DNA of 64,000 bases. Origin: Noviherbaspirillum malthae (GTDB taxonomy: Bacteria > Pseudomonadota > Gammaproteobacteria > Burkholderiales > Burkholderiaceae_D). Both the position numbers and the translations under genes were made by a program. Positions 11,504-20,459 of this stretch are shown here, one piece after another. Below the pieces are notes generated by a model. It saw only the letters and a list, made by a program, of their open reading frames with translations, made no database searches and was not told the DNA's origin. Within the stretch, counting starts at the first letter, position 1, and every line of letters starts with the position of its first letter. The DNA lies in NCBI RefSeq assembly GCF_015352985.1, contig NZ_JACYXF010000020.1:34707-98706 (forward strand). The letters are read 5' to 3'.

Positions 11504-12415
11504 TTACCGGCCCGGCATCCCCATCCACAACCCCACCGGCACGAAAGCCAGCGCAGCCAGATTCCCCAGCAGCACGATCGAAGCCACCTTGTCAGGCTCC
11601 TGCTTGTACTGTTCCGCCACCATGAAGCAGAAAACGGCGGGCGGCAATGCGGCAAACAGATACATCTGCCCGCGCTGCATGTCGTTCATCGGCATGACCT
11701 GGTCAAGCAGCCACGCAACGATCAGCCCGCCCACCGGACAAACAATTGCGCCCACCAGTCCGATGTGCCAGCTCTTGAAATTCACGTCCAGCATGCGCAC
11801 GCCGAGCGCAAACAGCATGATGGGAATGCAGGCATCGCCCAGCATCTTCAACGCCGTCATCAGCGGCGCGGGCAGGGAAATGTGGAAGATCGCGAACACC
11901 ATGCCGATGGCCATGGCCAGCATCATCGGGCTGACCAGGAATTTCCAGAACGGCGTGCGCTGGTTGCGGCCGCTTTCGATGATCTTGATGCCCACCGAGA
12001 AGTAGATCAGGTTGCAGGCCATGAACAGGGCCACGGCCGCGGCCAGTCCGGCGCTGCCGAAGGCCAGCGCGGCGAGCGGCAAGCCCATGTTGCCGCAGTT
12101 GTTGTACATCATCGGCGGCACGAAGGTACGTGCGTCATAACCGAACAGGCGCGCCACCGGCCAGGCGATCAGGCCCGATCCGAGCGAGATGATGACGCCG
12201 GCGAGTATCAGCGTGCCGCTGCGCGCCAGATCGAAATCCTTGGCCGCCAGCGCGCTGAAGATCAGCAGCGGGCAGAGCACGTCCATGCTGACGCGGTTCA
12301 CCGACAGCATGTCGTTCCTGACCCGTTCGCCGCGCAGGCGGGCGTAGCCGTAACCGACTGCGATGATGAAAAAGACCGGCAGGATGATGCCGAGAATGCG
12401 CTCAAGCACTTGCAT
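11504..12415 (-). CDS. AEC (auxin efflux carrier) family permease
   Basis: 303 residues, almost entirely hydrophobic, with about ten membrane segments. The N-terminal ILGIILPVFFIIAVGYGYARL and the MMYNNCGNMGLPLAALAFG block match the AEC family, whose bacterial members move organic acids such as malate or malonate across the inner membrane. The substrate is not determined here. It stands alone on the minus strand and converges on acyP across the repeat region. Confidence 0.85.
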   Translation of the reverse strand: MQVLERILGIILPVFFIIAVGYGYARLRGERVRNDMLSVNRVSMDVLCPLLIFSALAAKDFDLARSGTLILAGVIISLGSGLIAWPVARLFGYDARTFVPPMMYNNCGNMGLPLAALAFGSAGLAAAVALFMACNLIYFSVGIKIIESGRNQRTPFWKFLVSPMMLAMAIGMVFAIFHISLPAPLMTALKMLGDACIPIMLFALGVRMLDVNFKSWHIGLVGAIVCPVGGLIVAWLLDQVMPMNDMQRGQMYLFAALPPAVFCFMVAEQYKQEPDKVASIVLLGNLAALAFVPVGLWMGMPGR

Positions 12416-12569
12416 GAAAAACTTTCGATGACGCCAATACCGTTGGGCATTGTAGCCAGATCTGCGCGGCCGCGTTTTTCCGGGGAAATTTCAAGGCCGC
12501 CGATCATTCCGGCATGCCTGCTGAACGAGCGGCGGCAGATGACGAAACGCTATCTCAAGCGATTCCGGC

Positions 12570-14555
12570 TTAGCGCAGCAAGCGGTCCTCGGCCCTGGCG
12601 ACGCCGTCGGTCGTGCCGCGCAGCACCACGATGTCGCCGCCCTGCAGCACGGTCTCCGGCGTCACGTCGATGCGGCTCTTTCCGCGCCGCACGATGGTCA
12701 CTTCGGCACCGAGTTCGGCGAGCCTGAGCGCGGAGAGCGCCTTGCCGACCGCATTGGCGCCTTCGCCGAGATTGACGGAATGCAGGCGCACATGCAGGTG
12801 CTCGGCGTCGTCGGGAGCATCGCCTGCGCCATGGAAGTAGCCGCGCAGCGACGCGTAGCGCTCGTCGCGCGCCGCCTGCACCCGATGCACCACGCGGCGC
12901 AGCGGAACGCCAAGCATCACCAGCGCATGCGAAGCCAGCATGAGGCTGCCTTCGATCGCTTCCGGCACGACTTCGGCCGCGCCCGCCTCGCGCAGCTTCT
13001 CAAGTTCGCTGTCGTCATGGCTGCGCACGATGACCGGCAGTGCCGGCGCAAGATCATGCGCGAAATGCAAGACCTTCAGTGCCGACGGCGTGCTGGCGAA
13101 GGTAATCACCAATGCGGCCGCACGATGGACGCCGGCGGCGACCAGGCTTTCCCTGCGCGCGGCATCGCCATACGACACGTTCGCGCCGGCCGCCTGGGCT
13201 TCGCGCACGCGGTCGGGATCGAGATCGAGCGCATGGTAGGCGATGCCCTCCTCTTCCAGCAGCCTGGCCAGGCTCTGGCCGCTGCGGCCGAAACCGGCGA
13301 TCAGCACATGCTTCTGCACCGTCATCGTGCGGCTGGCGATCTGCGTCAGCGCCAGCGACTGCATCATCCATTCGTTGGCGGACAGCTTCATGACGATTGC
13401 ATCCGACTTGTCGATGATGAAGGGCGCGGCCAGCATGGACAGCACCATCGAGGCCAGGATCAGCTGGATGATGAGCGGATCCATCAGCTGCAGGCCGCCG
13501 GCCTGGTTGAGCAGCACGAAGCCGAATTCGCCCGCCTGCGCCAGACCCAGCCCGGTGCGCAGCGCCACGCCGGTGGACGCGCCGGTGAGTTTGGCCAGCG
13601 CGGCGATGAGCGCGAATTTCAACAGCACCGGCGCCGTCAGCAGCAGCAGCACCAGCCACCAGTTTTCCAGCACCAGGCGCACGTTGAGCAGCATGCCGAT
13701 GGTGATGAAGAACAGCCCGAGCAGAACGTCGCGGAAGGGCTTGATGTCTTCCTCCACCTGGTGCTTGTATTCGGTTTCCGAGATCAGCATGCCGGCGACG
13801 AAGGCGCCCAGCGCCAGCGACAGACCCGCCTTTTCGGTGATCCATGCCGCGCCCAGCGTGATCAGCAGCAGATTCAGCATGAACAGCTCCTGCGAGCGCC
13901 GCTTGACCACGATGCGGAACCAGCCGCGCATGAGCTGCTGGCCGATGACCAGCAGCAGCACCAGCACGATGCCGGCCTTCAATCCGGCCAGCAGCAGCGT
14001 CGCCATGAGATCGTCGGTATTCCTGGCCAGCGCGGGCACCATGATGAGAAGCGGCACCACCGCAAGATCCTGGAACAGCAGAATTCCGAAGATCTGCCTG
14101 CCATGCTCGCTTTCCAGCTCCAGCCGCTCGGTCAGCATCTTGGATACGATCGCCGTCGACGACATGGCCAGCGCGCCGCCCAGCGCGAAGGCGGCGCGCC
14201 AGCTGATGTCAATGACCTGCGGGAGAAGGCGGGCCACGATCCAGCCGAACAGCATGGTCGCGCCTATGGTCAGCAGCACCTGGGCCATGCCGAGGCCGAA
14301 CACGGTGCGGCGCATCGCCGAGAGTTTGGGCAGGGAGAATTCGAGGCCGATGGAAAACATCAGGAACACCACGCCGAACTCGGCCAGCGTATGCGTGGTC
14401 ACGTTTTCGCTGGCCAGACCGAGGCCGTGCGGGCCGATGAGAATGCCGACCAGCAAGTACCCGAGCATGGGCGGCAGATGAAGCATGCGGAAGACGACTA
14501 CGCCGAGCACCGCCGTGCTCAGCAGGATCAGTGTGAGTTCAAGAGCCGAATGCAT
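12570..14555 (-). CDS. Kef-type (CPA2) cation:proton antiporter with RCK domain
   Basis: 661 residues. About 390 N-terminal residues form a 12-13 segment exchanger domain. A cytosolic TrkA-N/RCK nucleotide-binding domain follows (HVLIAGFGRSGQSLA, about residues 415-530). A TrkA-C domain ends the protein (TIVRRGKSRIDVTPETVLQGGDIVVLRG). This is the Kef/YbaL layout: potassium efflux gated by nucleotide or glutathione adducts. I cannot separate KefB, KefC and YbaL by reading. It diverges from kdsD across a 223-base region. Confidence 0.9.
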   Translation of the reverse strand: MHSALELTLILLSTAVLGVVVFRMLHLPPMLGYLLVGILIGPHGLGLASENVTTHTLAEFGVVFLMFSIGLEFSLPKLSAMRRTVFGLGMAQVLLTIGATMLFGWIVARLLPQVIDISWRAAFALGGALAMSSTAIVSKMLTERLELESEHGRQIFGILLFQDLAVVPLLIMVPALARNTDDLMATLLLAGLKAGIVLVLLLVIGQQLMRGWFRIVVKRRSQELFMLNLLLITLGAAWITEKAGLSLALGAFVAGMLISETEYKHQVEEDIKPFRDVLLGLFFITIGMLLNVRLVLENWWLVLLLLTAPVLLKFALIAALAKLTGASTGVALRTGLGLAQAGEFGFVLLNQAGGLQLMDPLIIQLILASMVLSMLAAPFIIDKSDAIVMKLSANEWMMQSLALTQIASRTMTVQKHVLIAGFGRSGQSLARLLEEEGIAYHALDLDPDRVREAQAAGANVSYGDAARRESLVAAGVHRAAALVITFASTPSALKVLHFAHDLAPALPVIVRSHDDSELEKLREAGAAEVVPEAIEGSLMLASHALVMLGVPLRRVVHRVQAARDERYASLRGYFHGAGDAPDDAEHLHVRLHSVNLGEGANAVGKALSALRLAELGAEVTIVRRGKSRIDVTPETVLQGGDIVVLRGTTDGVARAEDRLLR

Positions 14556-14701
14556 TCTTTGTTATCGTTTTGATTAGAAGACGCCGACCGTCCGCCGGAA
14601 GTGCCTGCATCGGTGACGATGCGGCAGCCGTACGGGACAGCAGGCGTTGCGAAACGTTCAGCATAGGCAAGCAGAAAAAATCTTGACCCGCAAGAAGACG
14701 G

Positions 14702-14717
14702 CTTGAGCCGGCTCAAG
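14702..14717. promoter_or_regulatory. Perfect 16-bp palindrome between the antiporter gene and kdsD
   Basis: CTTGAGCCGGCTCAAG is a perfect inverted repeat without spacer, 61 bases before the kdsD start and about 150 bases before the antiporter start. It could be an operator in this divergent region; no regulator is known for it. Confidence 0.4.
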
Positions 14718-14766
14718 ACAAAATTTTTTGTTTGAACTGGCAGATTTTTTGCTTGGCTAATTCGTT

Positions 14767-14772
14767 TATACT
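14767..14772 (+). promoter_or_regulatory. Possible -10 element of kdsD
   Basis: TATACT ends only 6 bases before the ATG at 14779. No good -35 box stands 16-18 bases upstream (T-rich sequence only). If used, transcription would begin at or next to the start codon. Confidence 0.35.
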
Positions 14773-14778
14773 TCCGGC

Positions 14779-15807
14779 ATGAGTGTAACCGATGCAAAAA
14801 CCCTGCCGAAAGCTTTTGATGCAGAGACTGCCCAGCGTGCCCTTGCACTGGCTTGCGAAACGCTGCAGATCGAAGCCGATGCCCTGCTGGTACTGAAAGA
14901 GCGACTCGTCCATCCGAACGAGGACAGCTTCATCAACGCGGTCGGCCTGCTGCTGAACTGCACCGGGCGCGTCGTCGTGTCCGGGATCGGCAAGTCGGGC
15001 CATATCGCCCGCAAGATCGCGGCCACCCTGGCCTCGACCGGCACGCCGGCGCTGTTCGTCCATGCGGCCGAGGCGCTGCACGGCGATCTCGGCATGATCA
15101 CCGAAAACGACGCGGTCATCGCCATCTCGTATTCCGGCGAAGCGGCCGAATTCATATCCATCATTCCCATCATCAAGCGCATGGGCGCCAAGCTGATCGC
15201 CATCACCGGCAATCCGCAGTCCCGCCTGGCGCAGCTGGCCGACGTCCACCTCAACGCGCATGTCGACAAGGAGGCCTGCCCGCTCAACCTGGCCCCGACC
15301 GCCAGCACGACGGCGACACTGGCGCTGGGCGACGCGCTCGCGGTCGCGCTGCTGGACGCGCGCGGCTTCCGCGAGGAAGACTTCGCCCGCTCCCATCCGG
15401 GCGGCGCGCTGGGACGGCGCCTGCTGACCCACGTGCGCGACGTCATGCGCAGCGGCGACGCGGTGCCCGCGGTGAAGGCCGACGTGCCTCTGCCCTCCGC
15501 CCTGCTGGAAATCACGAAGAAGGGCATGGCCATGACGGCCATCGTCGACGACCGCCGCCAGGCGATCGGCATCTTCACCGACGGCGACCTGCGCCGCCTG
15601 ATCGAAGCCGGCCAGGACCTGAGCAAGCTGAAGATGGCCGACGTCATGCATGCCAATCCGCGCACCATCAACCCCGACCAGCTGGCGGTCGAGGCGGTGG
15701 AGCTGATGGAACAGCACCGCATCAACCAGTTGCTCGTGGCCAATACCGACGGCGTGCTGGTCGGCGCGCTGCATATCCATGACCTGACACGCGCCAAGGT
15801 GATCTGA
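14779..15807 (+). CDS. kdsD: D-arabinose 5-phosphate isomerase (KpsF/GutQ family)
   Basis: 342 residues. An N-terminal SIS sugar-isomerase domain has GIGKSGHIARKIAATLASTG and HGDLGMI, and two C-terminal CBS domains span about 210-340. It converts ribulose 5-phosphate to arabinose 5-phosphate, the first step of Kdo synthesis for LPS. It leads a plus-strand cluster kdsD-kdsC-lptC-lptA-lptB-rpoN-hpf; the stop overlaps the kdsC start by one base. The ATG at 14779 has no recognisable ribosome binding site and sits right after a TATACT box, but it matches the family's usual N-terminal length. Confidence 0.95.
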   Translation: MSVTDAKTLPKAFDAETAQRALALACETLQIEADALLVLKERLVHPNEDSFINAVGLLLNCTGRVVVSGIGKSGHIARKIAATLASTGTPALFVHAAEALHGDLGMITENDAVIAISYSGEAAEFISIIPIIKRMGAKLIAITGNPQSRLAQLADVHLNAHVDKEACPLNLAPTASTTATLALGDALAVALLDARGFREEDFARSHPGGALGRRLLTHVRDVMRSGDAVPAVKADVPLPSALLEITKKGMAMTAIVDDRRQAIGIFTDGDLRRLIEAGQDLSKLKMADVMHANPRTINPDQLAVEAVELMEQHRINQLLVANTDGVLVGALHIHDLTRAKVI

Positions 15808-16334
15808 TGGACCAGCAAGCCGCATCCAGGGCCTCCAGGGTCCGCCTGATGATCTTCGATGTCGACGGCGTCCTGACCGACGGCAGCCTGCACTACGGCG
15901 CCGACGGCGAGCTGATCAAGACCTTCAACGTGCTCGACGGCCACGGCATCAAGCTGCTGCAGGCCTCCGGCGTGGCGACCGCCATCATCAGCGCGCGCAA
16001 GTCGGCGCTGGTGGCGCGGCGCGCCGGCGATCTCGGCATTCAGCATCTTTTTCAGGGCGTGCACGACAAGCGCACCGCGTTTGAACAGCTGCTGGCACAG
16101 ACCGGCATTGCGGCGGACGCCTGCGGTTTCGTCGGCGACGACGTGATCGATCTGCCCATCCTGCTGCGCGTGGGTTTTGCCGCCAGCGTACCGAACGGCC
16201 ATCCCGAAGTGCAGTCGCGCGTCCATTATGTGACGCAGGCGCACGGCGGACGCGGCGCCGCGCGCGAGCTGTGCGACTTCATCCTGCGCGCGCAGGGCAA
16301 TTATGCGGCGGCCATGGCGCCGTATCTGGCATGA
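15807..16334 (+). CDS. kdsC: 3-deoxy-D-manno-octulosonate 8-phosphate phosphatase
   Basis: 175 residues, the size of the small tetrameric HAD phosphatases (C0 type, no cap domain). HAD motif I is FDVDGVLTDG near residue 13, motif II is in AIISARKS and the acidic motif is FVGDDVIDLPIL. It removes phosphate from Kdo-8-P in the cytoplasm. It overlaps kdsD by one base and lptC by four, so the cluster is tightly coupled. Confidence 0.96.
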   Translation: MDQQAASRASRVRLMIFDVDGVLTDGSLHYGADGELIKTFNVLDGHGIKLLQASGVATAIISARKSALVARRAGDLGIQHLFQGVHDKRTAFEQLLAQTGIAADACGFVGDDVIDLPILLRVGFAASVPNGHPEVQSRVHYVTQAHGGRGAARELCDFILRAQGNYAAAMAPYLA

Positions 16335-16930
16335 AGGCTGGGCCGGGCATGTTCCGCTTTCGCCTGGTGGCGATCATCGCGCCCCTGATTGCGCTGGCGC
16401 TCGGCAGCTTCTGGCTGTTCGAAGTTCTGCGCAGGGCCGGCGACGAGGCGATGCCTCCCCCCGAGCGCAAGGAACCGGATTTTTACGTGGAAAATTTCAG
16501 CTACGTGAAGATCGGCAAGACCGGCAAGGCGCAGTACCATTTTTCGGGAGCGAAGATGACGCACAACCCGCAGGACGACTCCTACGATATCGTGCTTCCC
16601 GTCATCAACAGCGTGGGCAAGGAAAGCGGCCGCGGGCCTATGGTGGTGCGCGCCGAACGCGGCACCGTCAACAACGACAACAGCCAGATCCACCTGTACG
16701 AGAACGTGCAGCTGGACCGCCCCGCCACCGCCAATGCCCAGGCCATGCACGTGCGCTCCGAATACATGCTGGTGCTGCCGGACGACGACGTCGTCAAGAC
16801 CGACAAGCCGGTGAAAATCTCCGTCGGGCAATCCGTGCTGACAGGCACCGGCATGGTTGCCAACAATGCGACGCGCGAGCTGCAGCTGTCGAACAATGTT
16901 CATGGCACGTATCAAGCTCCGCAACGCTGA
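16331..16930 (+). CDS. lptC: LPS export ABC transporter periplasmic protein LptC
   Basis: 199 residues from the ATG at 16331, which overlaps the kdsC stop as ATGA; an ATG at 16349 is the alternative start. One N-terminal membrane anchor (about 9-29, VAIIAPLIALALGSFWLF) is followed by a periplasmic beta-jellyroll region (YVENFSYVKIGKTGKAQYHFSGAKM). LptC bridges the LptBFG transporter to the LptA bridge in LPS transport. Order with lptA and lptB downstream is the standard one. Confidence 0.93.
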   Translation: MKAGPGMFRFRLVAIIAPLIALALGSFWLFEVLRRAGDEAMPPPERKEPDFYVENFSYVKIGKTGKAQYHFSGAKMTHNPQDDSYDIVLPVINSVGKESGRGPMVVRAERGTVNNDNSQIHLYENVQLDRPATANAQAMHVRSEYMLVLPDDDVVKTDKPVKISVGQSVLTGTGMVANNATRELQLSNNVHGTYQAPQR

Positions 16931-16967
16931 TTCGATATAACTTGATGCTACTGTTCCGGGATCGCCG

Positions 16968-17516
16968 ATGAAACGATTTTTGTGGTTGCTGCTGATGCTG
17001 GGTATGTCCGCCGCCGGCGGCGTTCATGCGGAGAAGGCGGATTCCGACAAGCCGACGAATGTCGAAGCCGACCAGATGGCCTATGACGACGTCAAGCAGA
17101 TCAACGTCTTCACCGGCAATGTGATCCTGACCCGGGGCACGCTGATCATGAAGGCGTACAAGCTGACCGTCACGCAGGACCCGGCCGGTTATCAGTATGC
17201 AACGCTGCAGGCGGCGCCGGGCGGACTGGCGACATTCCGCCAGAAGCGCGACAGCGGACCGGATCAGTGGATGGAAGGACAGGCCGAGCGCATCGAATAC
17301 AACGGCAAGACGGAAATCGTGAAGCTGTTTGTGCGGGCGAAGATGCGCCGCCTCGAAGGAAACAAGGTCATGGACGAAGTGGAAGGCGAATTCATCTCCT
17401 ACGACAGCCGTGCGGAATTCTTCACCGTCAACAACACGTCGAGCGGTGAAACGAAGCCGGGCGGCGGCCGGATCAAGGCGGTGATACAGCCGCGCACGGA
17501 TACGAAGGGCAAATAG
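16968..17516 (+). CDS. lptA: LPS transport periplasmic protein LptA
   Basis: 182 residues. The signal peptide runs to about VHA-EKADS (residue 22). The mature OstA-like domain begins with PTNVEADQMAYDD and FTGNVILTRGTLIMKAYKLTV, the typical LptA strands. It polymerises into the periplasmic bridge carrying LPS from LptC to LptD. It lies 37 bases after lptC; lptB starts one base after its stop. Confidence 0.95.
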   Translation: MKRFLWLLLMLGMSAAGGVHAEKADSDKPTNVEADQMAYDDVKQINVFTGNVILTRGTLIMKAYKLTVTQDPAGYQYATLQAAPGGLATFRQKRDSGPDQWMEGQAERIEYNGKTEIVKLFVRAKMRRLEGNKVMDEVEGEFISYDSRAEFFTVNNTSSGETKPGGGRIKAVIQPRTDTKGK

Positions 17517-17517
17517 C

Positions 17518-18258
17518 ATGGCAAGCACATTGGTCGTTCGCGGCTTGCAGAAAAGCTATGGCGCCCGGCAGGTGGTGCACGACGTGTCGCTGCAGGTGGA
17601 AAGCGGCGAAGTGGTCGGGCTGCTCGGTCCGAACGGCGCCGGCAAGACGACATCGTTCTACATGATCGTCGGCCTGGTGCCCTCGGATGCGGGAGAGATC
17701 GACCTCGACGGCGCGGCAATCTCGCGCCTGCCCATCCATCGGCGCGCGACACTGGGGCTGTCCTACCTGCCGCAGGAAGCCTCGGTGTTCCGCAAGCTGA
17801 CGGTGGAAGACAACATCCGCGCGGTGCTGGAACTGCAGCGCGAGGATAACAAGCCGCTGGGCAAGGAAGCCATCGACAAGCGGCTCAACAAGCTGCTGGC
17901 CGAACTGCAGATCGAGCGCCTGCGCGAGAACCAGGCGCTGTCGCTGTCGGGCGGCGAAAGGCGGCGCGTGGAAATCGCGCGCGCGCTGGCAACCAATCCG
18001 CGCTTCGTGCTGCTGGACGAACCGTTTGCGGGGGTCGATCCGATCGCCGTCATCGAAATCCAGCGCATCGTGCGCTTTCTGAAGGAACGTGGCATCGGCG
18101 TGTTGATCACCGACCACAACGTGCGGGAAACACTTGGCATTTGCGACCGTGCCTATATCATCAATCAAGGCTCGGTACTGGCAAGCGGCCGCCCGGATGA
18201 CATCATTGCCAATGAGTCGGTGCGGCGCGTGTATTTGGGCGAACACTTCCGGATGTAG
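17518..18258 (+). CDS. lptB: LPS export ABC transporter ATP-binding protein LptB
   Basis: 246 residues. Walker A is GPNGAGKTTS near residue 38, the signature is LSGGERRRVEIARAL, and Walker B is FVLLDEPFAGVDPIAV followed by the His switch (TDHNVRETL). It powers LPS extraction from the inner membrane with LptF and LptG, which are not in the window. It is flanked by lptA upstream and rpoN downstream, as in many proteobacteria. Confidence 0.97.
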   Translation: MASTLVVRGLQKSYGARQVVHDVSLQVESGEVVGLLGPNGAGKTTSFYMIVGLVPSDAGEIDLDGAAISRLPIHRRATLGLSYLPQEASVFRKLTVEDNIRAVLELQREDNKPLGKEAIDKRLNKLLAELQIERLRENQALSLSGGERRRVEIARALATNPRFVLLDEPFAGVDPIAVIEIQRIVRFLKERGIGVLITDHNVRETLGICDRAYIINQGSVLASGRPDDIIANESVRRVYLGEHFRM

Positions 18259-18275
18259 GGAAGAAGCAGACAGGT

Positions 18276-19766
18276 ATGAAACAGACTCTCCAACTTCGCG
18301 TATCGCAACACCTCGCGCTGACACCGCAGTTGCAGCAGTCGATCCGATTGCTGCAACTGTCAACGCTCGAGCTGCATCAGGAGCTGGAACAGATCCTTTC
18401 GGAAAACCCCATGCTTGAACGCGTGGACGATCCGCTCGATCATTCCGTGCGGCTGCTTGCCGACGGCGCCATCAGCGCCCCGGGTGCAAGCGGCAGCAAC
18501 GACGCGCCGGCAGGCGAGGCATCGTCGTCTTCTCGCGAAGAATCCGAAGGCGGTTTCGAAGGCGGCGACAATGGCGAAGGCGGCGGCGACGCTCCGGCAG
18601 CGGACAGCGAATGGAGCTTCGACGATGTTGCCCGCACTTCGAAGGCGCCGGAAGACGACGATGCGCGCCCGCAGCTCGAGGCCCATGAAACCACGCTGCG
18701 CGAACATCTGCTGGAACAGATGCGCGTCACCGTCAGGGAACCGCGCGACCGCGCGCTGGTGGAAATCCTCATCGATGCATTGAACGACAACGGTTATCTC
18801 GAGGAACCGCTGGAAGAGATCCATGCGCGGCTTCCGGAAGAACTGGAAATCGACATCGACGAACTCAACGTGGCGCTCAAGCTGCTGCAGAGCTTCGAGC
18901 CGGCCGGCGTCGGCGCGCGCAATGCCTCCGAATGCCTGTCGATCCAGATCCGCCGCATGCCTAAGGTGCCGCTGGTCACGCGGCGACGCTCGCTCGAAAT
19001 CGTCGAACAGTATCTGCCGCTGTTCGCGCAGCGCGACTTCAACAAGCTGAAGAAGGCGCTCGACTGCGACGAGGAAGACCTGCGCGAGGCCCAGCATGTG
19101 ATCAAGAGCTGCAATCCGCATCCGGGCGCGCTGTATGCGTCCGACGCGTCGGACTACGTGGTGCCCGACGTGATCGTCAAGAAGACCAAGAACGGCTGGC
19201 AGGTGATGCTCAATCACGAGGTCATGCCGCGCCTTCGCGTCAATGCGCTGTACGCGAACATCCTCAAGCAGAGCAAGGGTGAGGGATCACTCTCCTCGCA
19301 GCTGCAGGAAGCCAAATGGCTGATCAAGAACATGCGCCAGCGTTTCGACACGATCCTGCGCGTGGCCCAGGCCATCGTCGACCGCCAGCGCAATTTCTTC
19401 TCCCACGGCGCGGTCGCCATGCGCCCCCTTGTCTTGCGTGAAATTGCTGATACACTGGGTTTACACGAGAGCACTATCTCTCGGGTAACAACTCAAAAAT
19501 ACATGCTTACCCCGCATGGAATGTTCGAGTTGAAGTACTTCTTCGGCAGCCATGTTGCAACGGAAGCGGGAGGCGAAGCCTCCTCCACCGCAATACGGGC
19601 CCTCATCAAACAGTTGATAGGAGCAGAAGACCCCAAGAATCCATTCTCAGATAGCAAAATTGCGGACATGCTGGGAGAACAGGGCATGGTGGTCGCGCGG
19701 CGCACTGTTGCCAAGTACCGTGAAGCCTTGAAAATTCCTCCCGTCAATCTGCGCAAATCTCTATAG
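18276..19766 (+). CDS. rpoN: RNA polymerase sigma-54 factor
   Basis: 496 residues. The Gln/Leu-rich activator-contact region I is at the N-terminus (LTPQLQQSIRLLQLSTLELHQ). An acidic, Ser/Gly-rich region II (about 70-135) follows. Then come the core-binding domain and a helix-turn-helix (LGLHESTISRVT), and the RpoN box ARRTVAKYRE lies near the C-terminus. It directs RNA polymerase to -24/-12 promoters. The region II linker is longer and more acidic than in enteric proteins, as often seen in betaproteobacteria. Confidence 0.97.
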   Translation: MKQTLQLRVSQHLALTPQLQQSIRLLQLSTLELHQELEQILSENPMLERVDDPLDHSVRLLADGAISAPGASGSNDAPAGEASSSSREESEGGFEGGDNGEGGGDAPAADSEWSFDDVARTSKAPEDDDARPQLEAHETTLREHLLEQMRVTVREPRDRALVEILIDALNDNGYLEEPLEEIHARLPEELEIDIDELNVALKLLQSFEPAGVGARNASECLSIQIRRMPKVPLVTRRRSLEIVEQYLPLFAQRDFNKLKKALDCDEEDLREAQHVIKSCNPHPGALYASDASDYVVPDVIVKKTKNGWQVMLNHEVMPRLRVNALYANILKQSKGEGSLSSQLQEAKWLIKNMRQRFDTILRVAQAIVDRQRNFFSHGAVAMRPLVLREIADTLGLHESTISRVTTQKYMLTPHGMFELKYFFGSHVATEAGGEASSTAIRALIKQLIGAEDPKNPFSDSKIADMLGEQGMVVARRTVAKYREALKIPPVNLRKSL

Positions 19767-19857
19767 TTGTCAACGTAGTACCGATGTTGCTGTGTTCCGG
19801 CGTGACCGCCGCGGGCACGTTGCGAACCTCCAGCGACGCCAATCATAGGAGCGCTGT

Positions 19858-20205
19858 ATGAATCTCATAATCAGTGGACATCACCTCGATCTGACGCCTG
19901 CCATCCGCGAATACGTGGAGAACAAACTGGACAGGATTATTCGGCATTTCGATCATGTCATTGATATTGCAGTCATCCTTGGGGTTGAAAAGCCCTCTGA
20001 AAAAGACAAGCGGCAACGCGCCGAAGTCAATCTGCGCTTAAGGGGAAACGTCATTCATGTCGAGAGTTTTGCACAGGACGTCTACGCGGCGATCGACACG
20101 CTGATGGACAAGCTGGACCGCCAGGTACTCAAGTACAAGGCCAAGCTGCAAGACTACCAGTGCGACGCCATCAAACGCATGCCGGAACCGCAGCCGGCTG
20201 AATAA
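19858..20205 (+). CDS. hpf: Ribosome hibernation promoting factor (short HPF)
   Basis: 115 residues, the short HPF/YfiA class without the long C-terminal dimerisation domain. It starts MNLIISGHHLDLTPAIREYVENKL and carries the conserved RHFDHVIDIAVIL core. It binds the 30S subunit and helps inactivate or dimerise ribosomes in slow growth. Its place after rpoN is standard; the ptsN and hprK genes that often come next are not here. Confidence 0.95.
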   Translation: MNLIISGHHLDLTPAIREYVENKLDRIIRHFDHVIDIAVILGVEKPSEKDKRQRAEVNLRLRGNVIHVESFAQDVYAAIDTLMDKLDRQVLKYKAKLQDYQCDAIKRMPEPQPAE

Positions 20206-20313
20206 GGAACCCAGGTTCCCTTGCCGCCAAGACGGCAAGCCACTCTCAAACGATCAAGGGCGCCGAGGCGCCCTTTTTGCTGGCCGGATGACATGCATTT
20301 CCAAATGCATGTC
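20204..20313 (+). terminator. Hairpin cluster with intrinsic terminator after hpf
   Basis: Three hairpins in a row follow the hpf stop: GGAACC/GGTTCC (20206-20219), CTTGCCG/CGGCAAG (20220-20239), and AAGGGCGCC/GGCGCCCTT (20256-20275) followed by five T, which is the terminator. A fourth, AT-rich perfect palindrome (20290-20313, 11-bp arms, 2-base centre) lies just beyond it. Confidence 0.75.
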
Positions 20314-20459
20314 CGCTGCTCCTGTCTTCAGTCGAATCTTCAGCCGGAACACGGACTGTCGGGCCGGCGACTGCGGCCCTCATCCATCGCCGATACAATA
20401 AGCTCGTTCTTTTATTCTTCCTTTCATCGTCGGCCCCCGACAGCCAATCACTCCATCCC

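Noticed and set aside
16271..16330. Upstream extension of lptC into kdsC
   Set aside because: The ATG at 16331 overlaps the kdsC stop as ATGA and puts the membrane anchor at the N-terminus; the upstream codons are kdsC sequence in another frame.
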